64,000 nucleotides of DNA from Lachnospiraceae bacterium (lineage in GTDB: Bacteria; Bacillota; Clostridia; Lachnospirales; Lachnospiraceae), in NCBI GenBank assembly GCA_017623675.1, contig JAGAOO010000036.1, forward strand, positions 1-64,000, written 5' to 3'. Below are positions 43,144-51,477 of the stretch, one piece after another. A program made the translations under genes and the position numbers. Position 1 is the first letter of the stretch, and the number at the start of each line of letters is the position of its first letter. Below the pieces are notes generated by a model. That model worked only from the letters and a program-made list of their open reading frames with translations. It had not been told where the DNA came from and searched no databases.

Positions 43144-43242
43144 TCACAATTTGGGTGCAAGAAAATAAACTATATTATGTTTCATCATCATATAGCAACA
43201 AGTCTGCATGTTCATCATTATGGTATTTTCAGTTATTCTCAT
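43144..43242 (-). CDS. Met-rich leader peptide of metNIQ (32 aa)
   Basis: Short open frame, ATG 43242 to TGA 43146-43144, with AAGGAGG 10 bases upstream. The 32-residue peptide begins MRITENTIMMNMQTCCYMMM. Met is at positions 1, 9, 10, 12, 18, 19 and 20, with Cys-Cys at 15-16. Such Met density is far above chance. An intrinsic terminator follows and then metN. Position and content fit a leader whose translation measures charged tRNA-Met (and perhaps tRNA-Cys). CTATATTATG around the start codon is fully complementary to CATAATATAG at codons 22-25, giving a first hairpin over the Met codons. Confidence 0.7.
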   Translation of the reverse strand: MRITENTIMMNMQTCCYMMMKHNIVYFLAPKL

Positions 43243-43322
43243 AATATAGCTTCCTCCTTGTCTTTGTCGTTTTGATTCATATCTTTGCTTTTTGTATTAC
43301 TTTGTTTTCATTTGATGTGCTT

Positions 43323-43352
43323 ATTATAACAACTCTTGATTAAAAGTGTTAA
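43323..43352 (-). promoter_or_regulatory. Promoter of the metNIQ leader
   Basis: Minus-strand TTAACA (43352-43347), 18-base spacer, TATAAT (43328-43323), about 75 bases before the leader peptide start. Confidence 0.6.
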
Positions 43353-43372
43353 TACTTGAAATCTATGGTGCG

Positions 43373-43483
43373 TTATAGCTTTAGACTATGGCAGTTATTG
43401 GGATTCAATTTCTTTTCATCCCATTCTTCTATGATGTCGTAATACTCATCCATATCAAGATATGGAAATACAACAACAGTTTT
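43373..43483 (-). pseudogene. Possible C-terminal gene remnant
   Basis: A 36-codon minus-strand frame, closed upstream by TAG and ending in TAA, reads KTVVVFPYLDMDEYYDIIEE followed by WDEKKLNPNNCHSLKL. The composition looks like real protein, but there is no start codon with a ribosome binding site and no continuation upstream. I do not recognise the parent family. It could be a coincidental open stretch. Confidence 0.3.
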
Positions 43484-43579
43484 CTACTTAACACCAACAG
43501 ATTATAGTGAAACACTATCAGAATGATTCACAACACCATCAGTTCAGCCTTATAATGGCATGCATCTAACAAACAAACA

Positions 43580-43602
43580 GAGCCGACAAAAACTGCCGAC
43601 TC
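43580..43602 (-). terminator. Terminator after prfA
   Basis: GAGCCGAC (43580-43587) pairs with GCCGACTC region (43595-43602) through six Watson-Crick and two G-T pairs. TGTTTGTTTG follows on the minus strand. Confidence 0.5.
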
Positions 43603-43634
43603 AACTCTTCAAAAACTGCACAAAATAAGGCTTT

Positions 43635-44708
43635 TTAGCCCTCTTCCTGCATGCGACTTAACTTCGCCGCCTGGTCCGCCGCAATACAGGCATCAATAAT
43701 TTCCTGAATATCTCCATCCATAATCTTATCCAGCTTATACAAGGTCAGGTTAATCCGGTGGTCAGTAACACGTCCTTGTGGAAAGTTATAGGTACGAATC
43801 TTTTCCGAACGGTCACCGGTTCCAATCTGGCTTCTTCTTGCCTCTGCTTCGGCATCGTGCTGTTTTTGCTGCTCCATGTCGTACAACTTAGCACGCAACA
43901 GGGCAAATGCCTTCTCTTTATTCTGCAACTGTGATTTTTCTGTCTGACTGTAAATAACAATTCCCGTTGGGTAGTGGGTCAAACGAACAGCAGAATCCGT
44001 GGTATTAACACACTGACCTCCATTACCAGAGGCACGCATAACGTCAATACGGATATCCTTCTCATTGATTTCAATATCCACTTCCTCCGCTTCCGGCATG
44101 ACAGCAACGGTAATGGTAGAGGTGTGAATTCGTCCGCCGGATTCGGTTTCCGGTACTCGCTGTACCCGATGAACACCGGATTCATATTTCATCACCGAAA
44201 ATGCTCCGGTACCGTTAATCATAAAGGATACACTCTTCATACCACCAATACCGATTTCTTCACATTCCAGCATTTCCACTTTCCAACGTCTGCCTTCGGC
44301 GTAATGCACATACATCCGATAGATTTCTGCTGCGAATAATGCAGCTTCATCTCCACCGGCACCGGCACGGATTTCTACAATAACGCTCTTGTCATCATTC
44401 GGGTCCTTTGGCAACAACAGGATTTTTAACTGCTGTTCACAGGCAGCCAAAGTTTCCTTGCCCATTGCCAGTTCTTCCTTCGCAAGCTCCCGCATTTCCT
44501 CGTCCGGCTCCTCCATCATGGCAAGACTGTCCTCGATTGTCTGCTTGGCACCCTTATATTCCTGATATTTTTCTACTAACGGAGTCAAATCACTATACTC
44601 CTTCATTAGTTTCCGATATCGGTCCTGATTATTTGCAATTTCAGGGGAATTCAATTCCTCCTGAATCTCTTCATATCGTACTAACAAATCCTCTAACTTA
44701 TCAAACAT
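43635..44708 (-). CDS. prfA: Peptide chain release factor 1
   Basis: RF1 reads UAA/UAG and triggers peptide release through the GGQ motif, here in [21 protein letters not shown]. 357 aa, normal length. The next residue after GGQ is Cys, where many RF1 proteins have His. The start is ATG 44708 (MFDKLED) with GGAGG 6 bases upstream; an ATG two codons earlier overlaps that site. It is last in the rpmE-DUF1385-prmC-prfA series, next to prmC, whose product methylates this GGQ glutamine. Confidence 0.96.
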   Translation of the reverse strand: MFDKLEDLLVRYEEIQEELNSPEIANNQDRYRKLMKEYSDLTPLVEKYQEYKGAKQTIEDSLAMMEEPDEEMRELAKEELAMGKETLAACEQQLKILLLPKDPNDDKSVIVEIRAGAGGDEAALFAAEIYRMYVHYAEGRRWKVEMLECEEIGIGGMKSVSFMINGTGAFSVMKYESGVHRVQRVPETESGGRIHTSTITVAVMPEAEEVDIEINEKDIRIDVMRASGNGGQCVNTTDSAVRLTHYPTGIVIYSQTEKSQLQNKEKAFALLRAKLYDMEQQKQHDAEAEARRSQIGTGDRSEKIRTYNFPQGRVTDHRINLTLYKLDKIMDGDIQEIIDACIAADQAAKLSRMQEEG

Positions 44709-44753
44709 TTCCATCCTCCTGACCCATTATGGGTTCTAACTCATATTATCTGC

Positions 44754-45689
44754 TTACCTTTGCTTCGATGTTGCATGATTCTTTCCTGCAGGAAGCTTAG
44801 CGTAAATGACCCGATCCAGGCCAGCCAAATCCTGCTTAATCATCACCTGTTCAAATCCTGCATCTACAAATATCTTCCTGACGTCTTCTGCTTGATCAAA
44901 TCCAATTTCAAAGAATACATAACCTTCCTCTTCCAAATAATCCTTTGCCTGCTCTATTATGTTTCGATAAAAGAATAAACCGTCCGGGCTTCCGTCTAAT
45001 GCCAGCCGGGGTTCATGCTCCCGTACCTCCGGCATGAGCGTATCCACCACCTTACTTGGTATGTATGGGGGATTGGATACCAGAATATGGAATTTCCCTT
45101 TGATTGCTTGAAACAAATCACTTTTAATAATTTCTACATCTGCCTTTAGGCGCTTTGCGTTTTCTCTTGTTACTTCTAACGCTTCCGAAGAAATATCGGA
45201 TACTATAACCTGACACATCCCCTGTTGTTTCTCATTTATCTTCTTCCAAAGACTGATTCCGATACAACCGGAACCACAGCACATATCCAAAATCTTATAT
45301 ACGGTATCTGCTTCTGTATCTTCTTGCAATTTCTCACAGTCGGAGGCAGTTTCCATACACTCCTGCATATGCTTTAACACAGTTTCAACCAGAATCTCCG
45401 TATCCTGTCTTGGAATCAGCACATGTTCATTCACTAGAAAGGAATAGCCCATAAATTCCTGTTCACCGACAATATACTGTAACGGTTTGTGTCCCTTTCG
45501 TTCCAGAATAGCAGTCCGGTACTGTTGTTCCTGTTCCATAGTCACCAGCGAATTGGGATTCAGAAGCAAATAAGAATGATTGCACTGCAACACCCATTCT
45601 AACAAATATCTGGAATCTAAAATTGCCTCCTCAATTCCCGCTTCTGACAATATGTGATTGCCTTCCTTCCAAAGTTCCTGTACAGTCAC
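44754..45689 (-). CDS. prmC: Release factor glutamine methyltransferase PrmC (HemK)
   Basis: SAM-dependent N5-glutamine methyltransferase of 311 aa that modifies the GGQ Gln of RF1 and RF2. It has an N-terminal helical RF-binding domain, SAM loop LDMCCGSGCIGISL and the catalytic NPPY motif in LVSNPPYIPSK. There is an acidic insert of about 15 residues (CMETASDCEKLQEDTEADTV) before the SAM loop. The start is GTG 45689 with GAGG six bases upstream. It lies 45 bases ahead of prfA. Confidence 0.94.
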   Translation of the reverse strand: MTVQELWKEGNHILSEAGIEEAILDSRYLLEWVLQCNHSYLLLNPNSLVTMEQEQQYRTAILERKGHKPLQYIVGEQEFMGYSFLVNEHVLIPRQDTEILVETVLKHMQECMETASDCEKLQEDTEADTVYKILDMCCGSGCIGISLWKKINEKQQGMCQVIVSDISSEALEVTRENAKRLKADVEIIKSDLFQAIKGKFHILVSNPPYIPSKVVDTLMPEVREHEPRLALDGSPDGLFFYRNIIEQAKDYLEEEGYVFFEIGFDQAEDVRKIFVDAGFEQVMIKQDLAGLDRVIYAKLPAGKNHATSKQR

Positions 45690-45706
45690 TGCAATCCTCG
45701 CTATTC

Positions 45707-46702
45707 CTAATCTCTCAAATCATCGTCTTCATAAGCGTCATCTTCATAATCACTATCTTCATCAACGGCTTCCTCATCCTCAGAGTCTGCTTCACCACGC
45801 ATCTCCTTCTGATACGCTCTCCAATCCAATACACCTTCTACTGAAGCAATGGCAACCTCTATCATTTCCTCGTCCGGTTCTCTGGTCGTCAGTCGCTGTA
45901 CCCATAAGCCAGGGGCACTTAACACCTTCACAATCCAAGAATCATTTCTTCCTGCCAGTCGAATAAATTCATAAGAGACACCGGCAATTACAGGTACCAA
46001 AAGCAGTCTCAATGCAATACGAAGAACTGCATTGTCCACATTGATTACCATAAAGAACAAAATACTGACAATCATTACAATGAACAAAAAACTGGTTCCA
46101 CATCGCTTATGAAAACGGGTATACTTCATCACATTTTCCGGTGTTAATTCTTCTCCTGCCTCAAAACAGTTAATGGTCTTATGCTCTGCTCCATGATACA
46201 TAAACACTCGTTTCATGTCATTCATTAATGAAATTCCCAGAACATAGATTAAGAAAACAGCAAGACGAATCACACCCTCAAATAATGCAACTACTATATT
46301 ATTGTCAATTCCTCTTCGAATAAATTCAGCAATCCATGCCGGAAAAAGAATAAATAATCCTACTGCCAGTAGAATCGAAACTACCACTGTAAAGAACATC
46401 AATACACTCTCTCCACCTTTTTTTGCCACCTTGGAAGCTCCCTGCTTTTCTTCTTCCTCCTCAAAAAAGCTGGCAGAATAGGTAAGAGTTTTCATACCGA
46501 TGACCAAGGATTCAACAAAATTTACCACACCACGAATGATTGGTACACGAAAGAATGGTACACGGTCTCCCATTGCCACATAATTCTCTACCTTAACATC
46601 AATTGTTTGATCCGGCTTCCGTACTGCAATCGCATACTGGTCCTTGTTTTTCATCATGACCCCTTCAATAACAGCCTGTCCGCCTATATATACTTTCTCC
46701 AT
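45707..46702 (-). CDS. DUF1385 family membrane protein
   Basis: The 331-aa product starts with the conserved GGQAVIEGVMMKN, then IRGVVNFVESLVIGMKTL. It has several TM helices (MFFTVVVSILLAVGLFILFPAW, LFIVMIVSILFFMVINV), a conserved YHGAEHKTINCFE block and the FHKRCGTSF motif, ending in a long acidic tail (EDEEAVDEDSDYEDDAYEDDD). The family commonly sits between rpmE and prmC/prfA in Clostridia. Function unknown; the conserved His/Glu/Cys block hints at metal or enzymatic function (inference). GGAGG precedes ATG 46702. Confidence 0.92.
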   Translation of the reverse strand: MEKVYIGGQAVIEGVMMKNKDQYAIAVRKPDQTIDVKVENYVAMGDRVPFFRVPIIRGVVNFVESLVIGMKTLTYSASFFEEEEEKQGASKVAKKGGESVLMFFTVVVSILLAVGLFILFPAWIAEFIRRGIDNNIVVALFEGVIRLAVFLIYVLGISLMNDMKRVFMYHGAEHKTINCFEAGEELTPENVMKYTRFHKRCGTSFLFIVMIVSILFFMVINVDNAVLRIALRLLLVPVIAGVSYEFIRLAGRNDSWIVKVLSAPGLWVQRLTTREPDEEMIEVAIASVEGVLDWRAYQKEMRGEADSEDEEAVDEDSDYEDDAYEDDDLRD

Positions 46703-46721
46703 TCGTTCCTCCGCTTAACTG

Positions 46722-46750
46722 AAAAAGGTTGGGAATTCAATCCCAACCTT
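46722..46750 (-). terminator. Terminator between rpmE and DUF1385
   Basis: AAGGTTGGGA (46725-46734), loop attcaa, TCCCAACCTT (46741-46750). A T-run follows on the minus strand. Confidence 0.8.
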
Positions 46751-46764
46751 ATTTCTTCATATTC

Positions 46765-46968
46765 TTACTGATTTACACCATACTTACGATTGAACTTATC
46801 AATACGTCCACGAGCCTGAGCTGCCTTCTGCTGACCAGTGTAGAATGAATGACACTTAGAGCAAATTTCTACGTGGATATCTTCTTTTGTTGATCCTGTA
46901 ACAAATTCGTTACCACAGTTGCAGACAACCTTTGCCTGGTAGTAATCTGGATGGATTCCTTCTTTCAT
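46765..46968 (-). CDS. rpmE: Ribosomal protein L31
   Basis: The 67-aa zinc-containing (C+) L31 of the large subunit carries Cys ligands in VVCNCGNEF and [12 protein letters not shown]. The core [20 protein letters not shown] is standard. The start ATG 46968 follows GAGGTG by 6 bases; GTG three codons earlier is also open. It stands downstream of rho and ahead of DUF1385 with a terminator in between. Zinc dependence is inferred from the Cys pairs. Confidence 0.95.
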   Translation of the reverse strand: MKEGIHPDYYQAKVVCNCGNEFVTGSTKEDIHVEICSKCHSFYTGQQKAAQARGRIDKFNRKYGVNQ

Positions 46969-47114
46969 CTTTTTCACCTCAACCTTATTTCATATCTATT
47001 CGAGCAGGCTATCGCCTAACGTTCGCTCAACAACTTCCTCATTTTAGCATAGACTTGTACTGATTGCAAGACTATTTTTGAAAATATACAAAATATATTC
47101 CGAATCCTCTCGGA

Positions 47115-48881
47115 TTAACGTCGTCCTAAAGATTTCTGAACTAAATTTAGGAATTCCTCATTATTCTTTGTTCTGACAAATAACTTAAGCACTTCTTCAA
47201 TAGCTTCCTCACTCTTTGCACCGCTGATTTCACGACGAACCAGATACATTGCTTCCTGTTCTTCCTTCGTCAACAGCAAATCATCTCTTCTGGTGCTGGA
47301 TTTACTAATATCCAAAGCAGGGAATATCCGCTTTTCTGACAGCTTTCTGTCAAGTACCAGTTCCATATTACCGGTTCCTTTGAATTCCTCAAATACAACA
47401 TCATCCATCTTACTACCGGTTTCAACCAAAGCAGTAGCAAGAATTGTAAGACTTCCACCTTCCCGAATATTTCTTGCTGCACCAAAGAACTTCTTCGGCA
47501 TATACAATGCTGCAGGGTCCAAACCACCGGTCAGGGTACGTCCACTCGGCGGTACAATCAGGTTGTATGCTCTTGCCAGACGAGTAATACTATCTAACAG
47601 AATCACAACATCCTTCTTATGCTCAACTAACCGTTTTGCCCGGTCTAATACCATCTCCGCTACCCGCTTATGATGCTCCGGGAGTTCATCAAAGGTAGAA
47701 TAAATCACCTCTACATTCGGTCCTTCAATGGATTCCCGAATGTCTGTTACTTCCTCAGGTCGTTCATCAATCAACAATACCAGCATATGCATGTCTTTAT
47801 AGCTTCGGCTGATTGTCTTTGCAATCTGCTTTAACAAAGTAGTCTTACCTGCCTTAGGCGGTGATACAATCATTCCTCTCTGTCCCTTACCAATCGGAGC
47901 AATCACATCCACAATTCGCATTGGAATTCCGGAACCCGGCTGTTCCAAACGAATCTTTTCGTCCGGAAAGATTGGAGTCAATTCCTCAAATGGACGACGC
48001 TTCTGTGCTTCCAACGGATGAAATCCATTTACCGAAGTAATAAACAACAGGGCACTGAATTTCTCAGCCTGGGTTTTCACTCTGGTATTTCCTTTTAAAA
48101 TATCACCTGTCTTCAGATTAAATCGACGAATTTGTGCCGGTGATACATACACATCATTTTCACCCGGAAGATAATTTGCACTACGAATGAATCCATAGCC
48201 CTCCATAATCTCCAGAATACCATTTACTTCATTCCCACTATCCAGTGCAAGAATTTCAGGATTATCCTGTTTTAAAAATTCTTCCATTGTAAAGGCTTCG
48301 CTCCGAATATTTAATATCTTCTTATCATCATTAGCTCGTTCCTGCCGGTTCTCTGCATCATAAACCTGCGGTTCCTGAACCTCTGTCCGAATCCCCTTTA
48401 CTTCTCCCACATTCTCATTGTGAACTGCCGGTCTGCTTTCAAACCGCATCACCTCCGGTTGTCTGCTCTCTCCCTGGCTACCGGTTCGTTCCGGACGATT
48501 CTCTACCCGCACATTGGTTTTGTTGACACGTCTTTCTCCAAAAGTAGTATGATTCTCTGAAGGTCGACTATCAAACCGCTGGACAATTCGATTTCCACTT
48601 TTTCCATCTGTTCCTTTTGCACGTTCTCCATTCCCTTTATCAACAGATGTTTTTTCCTTGGAATTCTTTTCTGACGGTGATTTTTCAGCAGATACCTTCT
48701 CATTTGCTTCTTTCTCGGACATTGACTTAGCCGCAACCGATTTTGTTTTTTCTTTTGGTGCTGACTCCATAGACTGCAAAATCTCAATCAATTCTGCCTT
48801 TTTCAAGGTTGTAATGCTTTTTACTTCTTTGCTTCTTGCTACCTCTCGCAATTCCGATAAGGTCATGCTACTATAATCCAT
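47115..48881 (-). CDS. rho: Transcription termination factor Rho with long disordered insertion
   Basis: The 588-aa hexameric RNA helicase terminates untranslated transcripts. It has an N-terminal helical SAP-like module (MTLSELREVARSKEVKSITTLKKAELIEIL), then a charged low-complexity insertion at residues about 42-200 rich in S, E, K, N and R, the cold-shock RNA-binding domain (GILEIMEGYGFIRS), Walker A SPPKAGKTTLL, Walker B VVILLDSITRLARAYN and the Q/R-loop region. E. coli Rho is 419 aa, so the insertion adds about 160. The promoter is at 48975-49003. Confidence 0.95.
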   Translation of the reverse strand: MDYSSMTLSELREVARSKEVKSITTLKKAELIEILQSMESAPKEKTKSVAAKSMSEKEANEKVSAEKSPSEKNSKEKTSVDKGNGERAKGTDGKSGNRIVQRFDSRPSENHTTFGERRVNKTNVRVENRPERTGSQGESRQPEVMRFESRPAVHNENVGEVKGIRTEVQEPQVYDAENRQERANDDKKILNIRSEAFTMEEFLKQDNPEILALDSGNEVNGILEIMEGYGFIRSANYLPGENDVYVSPAQIRRFNLKTGDILKGNTRVKTQAEKFSALLFITSVNGFHPLEAQKRRPFEELTPIFPDEKIRLEQPGSGIPMRIVDVIAPIGKGQRGMIVSPPKAGKTTLLKQIAKTISRSYKDMHMLVLLIDERPEEVTDIRESIEGPNVEVIYSTFDELPEHHKRVAEMVLDRAKRLVEHKKDVVILLDSITRLARAYNLIVPPSGRTLTGGLDPAALYMPKKFFGAARNIREGGSLTILATALVETGSKMDDVVFEEFKGTGNMELVLDRKLSEKRIFPALDISKSSTRRDDLLLTKEEQEAMYLVRREISGAKSEEAIEEVLKLFVRTKNNEEFLNLVQKSLGRR

Positions 48882-48974
48882 ATAAACTTCCTCTCTTTAT
48901 GTAATATCAATTAATTAGTTCTAAAAATGGGTTCTAACACGAATTTCTGATCTTTAGAAAATAAATCTAAGTGC

Positions 48975-49003
48975 ATTATAGCATAATTCATTTTCAAGGT
49001 AAA
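48975..49003 (-). promoter_or_regulatory. Promoter of rho
   Basis: Minus-strand TTTACC (49003-48998), 17-base spacer, TATAAT (48980-48975). Confidence 0.6.
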
Positions 49004-49043
49004 CCCCGATTTTGCTTTCCCCACGGTATTTTTTAGGAAACAC

Positions 49044-49072
49044 TTGCTATGACTTTGACAGAATGTTATATT
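49044..49072 (+). promoter_or_regulatory. Promoter of the malic enzyme operon
   Basis: TTGCTA (49044-49049), 17-base spacer, TATATT (49067-49072), about 55 bases before the start codon's ribosome site. Confidence 0.45.
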
Positions 49073-49133
49073 AAAAGGTAGTGATTTGTCGAAAGGACAG
49101 ACAATAATCAAATTTATAGAAAAGGTGAATACA

Positions 49134-50288
49134 ATGGACGTATATGAAAAAGCTCTAAAGCTCCATGAAGAATGGGGTGGAAAAATGGAAACCAAGTCAA
49201 AATGTACTGTTAAATCAGCAGAAGATTTATCTCTGGCTTATACACCGGGCGTTGCGGAACCATGTCGCGTGATTGCTAAGGACCCGGAAGCAGTCTACAC
49301 TTACACCAGCAAGGCAAATACCATTGCCGTTGTTTCAGACGGAAGTGCCGTTCTTGGACTTGGTAATATCGGTGCAAAAGCAGCTATTCCTGTAATGGAA
49401 GGAAAAGCTGTATTATTCAAAGAATTTGGAAATGTAAATGCCGTACCAATCTGTCTGGATACGCAGGATACGGATGAAATTGTAAAAACTGTCATTCATT
49501 TGGCACCTGTCTTTGGCGGTATTAATCTGGAGGATATCTCAGCACCACGCTGTTTTGAAATTGAAGAACGCTTAAAGGAGGCATTAGATATTCCTGTCTT
49601 TCATGATGACCAGCATGGAACTGCAATTGTAGTGCTTGCCGGAATCATTAACGGTCTTAAGGTAACCGGAAAGAAGAAAGAGGATTGCCGTATTGTAGTC
49701 AATGGTGCCGGTTCTGCCGGAATTGCCATCTCCAAGCTTCTGCTTCGTTATGGTTTCCAGCATTTAACCTTATGTGACAAGGTAGGTATGTTAAGTAAAA
49801 AGACGCCTGATTTGAATTGGGCTCAGGCACAAATGTGTGAAATCACCAATTTGGAAGAACGGGAAGGTTCCCTTGCTGATGCCTTAGTAGGTGCCGATAT
49901 TTTTGTTGGTGTATCTGCTCCAAATCTGGTAACTGCAGACATGGTAAAGACCATGAATGAAGATGCCATCATCTTTGCTATGGCAAATCCGGTACCGGAA
50001 ATCATGCCGGATGTTGCGAAAGCAGCAGGAGCAAAGGTTGTTGGAACCGGACGTTCTGATTTTCCAAATCAGGTCAACAATGTAGTAGCTTTTCCCGGCA
50101 TCTTCAAGGGTGCTTTGGAAGGTCGTGCTACCCAGATTACAGAAGAAATGAAGTTGGCAGCAGCTCTTGCCATTGCAGGTTTGGTTTCCGATGAAGAATT
50201 GAATGAAGACAATATTATGCCAAAAGCATTTGACCCTAGAATTGCTGACGTAGTATCTGAAGCAGTCAAATCCCATATCACTCATTAG
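49134..50288 (+). CDS. NAD(P)-dependent malic enzyme
   Basis: Oxidative decarboxylation of malate to pyruvate; 384 aa, the short bacterial form. Visible are the catalytic Tyr in LSLAYTPGVAEPC, the catalytic Lys in GKAVLFKEFGNVNAVPIC, metal-binding FHDDQHGTA and the Rossmann motif VVNGAGSAGIAISKLL. The start is ATG 49134 (MDVYEKALK) with AAAGGTG upstream; an ATG at 49086 lacks a fitting site. It is followed by DUF4364 at 24 bases. Cofactor preference cannot be fixed by eye. Confidence 0.94.
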   Translation: MDVYEKALKLHEEWGGKMETKSKCTVKSAEDLSLAYTPGVAEPCRVIAKDPEAVYTYTSKANTIAVVSDGSAVLGLGNIGAKAAIPVMEGKAVLFKEFGNVNAVPICLDTQDTDEIVKTVIHLAPVFGGINLEDISAPRCFEIEERLKEALDIPVFHDDQHGTAIVVLAGIINGLKVTGKKKEDCRIVVNGAGSAGIAISKLLLRYGFQHLTLCDKVGMLSKKTPDLNWAQAQMCEITNLEEREGSLADALVGADIFVGVSAPNLVTADMVKTMNEDAIIFAMANPVPEIMPDVAKAAGAKVVGTGRSDFPNQVNNVVAFPGIFKGALEGRATQITEEMKLAAALAIAGLVSDEELNEDNIMPKAFDPRIADVVSEAVKSHITH

Positions 50289-50312
50289 TATATTACAAAG
50301 GAGTTTGTAACC

Positions 50313-50834
50313 ATGTCAGACAATCGTCTTACATTATACAAGTTAATTATATTGTTTATGCTGGACCGGGTAGATTTTCCCCTGACCACTTCACAACTCT
50401 CCCAGTTTATACTAGACAAGGGATATACGAATTATTTCAGTTTTCAGCAGGCCTTAAACGAATTAGAAGATGCCGGATTTATCCGCTCCGAGTTAATTCG
50501 AAACACCACCCAGTTTCATTTGACTCCGGAAGGAAAAGAAGCCTTAGACTTATTTGATTACAAGATTTCACCGGCAATTAAGGATGATGTTTATACCTAT
50601 TTTGAAGCAGAAAAAATCAATCTTCGTAATGAAGTTGAAATTTTTGCTACGTACTATCCTGCCAAACGGGAGGAATATACCGTACAATGCACCATTTTAG
50701 AACGAAAAGAAACTCTGCTGGACATCAAATTAAATGTTCCTTCTTTAGAACAGGCAACTATGATTTGTGATTCCTGGCATGAGAAAAGTAATGAAATCTA
50801 TGATTATCTGGTAAAACAGCTTTGGAACTTATAA
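50313..50834 (+). CDS. DUF4364 family protein
   Basis: The 173-aa product matches DUF4364: an N-terminal winged-helix-like part (YKLIILFMLDRVDFPLTTSQLSQFILDKGYTNYFSFQQALNELEDAGFIRS) and a C-terminal alpha/beta part (EIFATYYPAKREEYTVQCTILERKETLLDIKLNVPS). It is probably a DNA- or protein-binding regulator, from the fold only. AAAGGAG precedes ATG 50313. It is co-oriented with malic enzyme and ends at a bidirectional terminator facing engB. Confidence 0.88.
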   Translation: MSDNRLTLYKLIILFMLDRVDFPLTTSQLSQFILDKGYTNYFSFQQALNELEDAGFIRSELIRNTTQFHLTPEGKEALDLFDYKISPAIKDDVYTYFEAEKINLRNEVEIFATYYPAKREEYTVQCTILERKETLLDIKLNVPSLEQATMICDSWHEKSNEIYDYLVKQLWNL

Positions 50835-50846
50835 CCCTGTTGAGAT

Positions 50847-50892
50847 AAAAATACAGAACCGGAACCTATTCGGCTTCCGGTTCTGTATTTTT
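50847..50892. terminator. Bidirectional terminator overlapping the end of engB
   Basis: Arms 50847-50864 and 50875-50892 give a perfect 18-bp stem with a 10-base loop and A/T-rich ends on both sides. It serves DUF4364 (plus) and engB (minus). The engB stop at 50866-50868 lies in the loop and the last codons of engB form one arm. Confidence 0.85.
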
Positions 50893-51477
50893 TGAAAAGA
50901 GGAAAGTTTCAATCAATTCCCATATCTCATCTCTTCCTTGTTTTGTTTCCGCAGAGAACGGAATAATCGGTGTTCCGGGAACCACCTCTAGTTTCGTCTG
51001 AATCATTTTTACATGTTTTGCCACCTGACCGCGTGAAATTTTATCCAACTTGGTAGCAATAATAATAGGATGGAATCCATTTTCCACAATCCAATTATAC
51101 ATGATACAGTCATTAGCTGAGGGTTCATGCCGAATATCAATTAATAAGAATACCAATCGCAGTTGCTTTGAGGTATGCAGATACCGTTCAATCATTTTTC
51201 CCCATTTTGCTTTTATTTCTGCGGAAACCTTAGCATAACCATATCCCGGCAAATCTACAAAATATAATTCCTCATTGATATTATAGAAATTAATGGTCTG
51301 TGTTTTTCCGGGCTGGGAGGAAGTTCTGGCATATGCTTTCCGTTGAATCAATCCATTAATCAACGAAGATTTTCCTACATTGGACTTTCCTGCAAAAGCT
51401 ATCTCCGGCATTTGATTATCCGGCAATTTACTGGTTATGCCACAAACCGTTTCCAGATTCACGCTTTTTATCTTCAT
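50866..51477 (-). CDS. engB: Ribosome biogenesis GTPase EngB (YsxC)
   Basis: The 203-aa GTPase is required for large-subunit assembly. G1 GKSNVGKSSLI, G3 DLPGYG, G4 TKLDK and G5 PFSAETKQG are in order. Normal length. ATG 51477 overlaps the lon stop by 4 bases (ATGA), so the two are coupled. The terminator is built into its 3' end. Confidence 0.95.
   Translation of the reverse strand: MKIKSVNLETVCGITSKLPDNQMPEIAFAGKSNVGKSSLINGLIQRKAYARTSSQPGKTQTINFYNINEELYFVDLPGYGYAKVSAEIKAKWGKMIERYLHTSKQLRLVFLLIDIRHEPSANDCIMYNWIVENGFHPIIIATKLDKISRGQVAKHVKMIQTKLEVVPGTPIIPFSAETKQGRDEIWELIETFLFSKNTEPEAE

Larger units (their letters stand above)
43243..43634. other. 392-base region between the met leader and prfA
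   Basis: From low to high coordinate: 5' UTR and promoter of the met leader, a possible gene remnant (43373-43483), then about 80 bases without visible signal, and the prfA terminator (43580-43602). No intact gene. Confidence 0.6.

Noticed and set aside
43060..43350. SAM riboswitch (S-box) before metN
   Set aside because: No S-box core sequences or four-way junction; the region is accounted for by promoter, leader frame and terminator.
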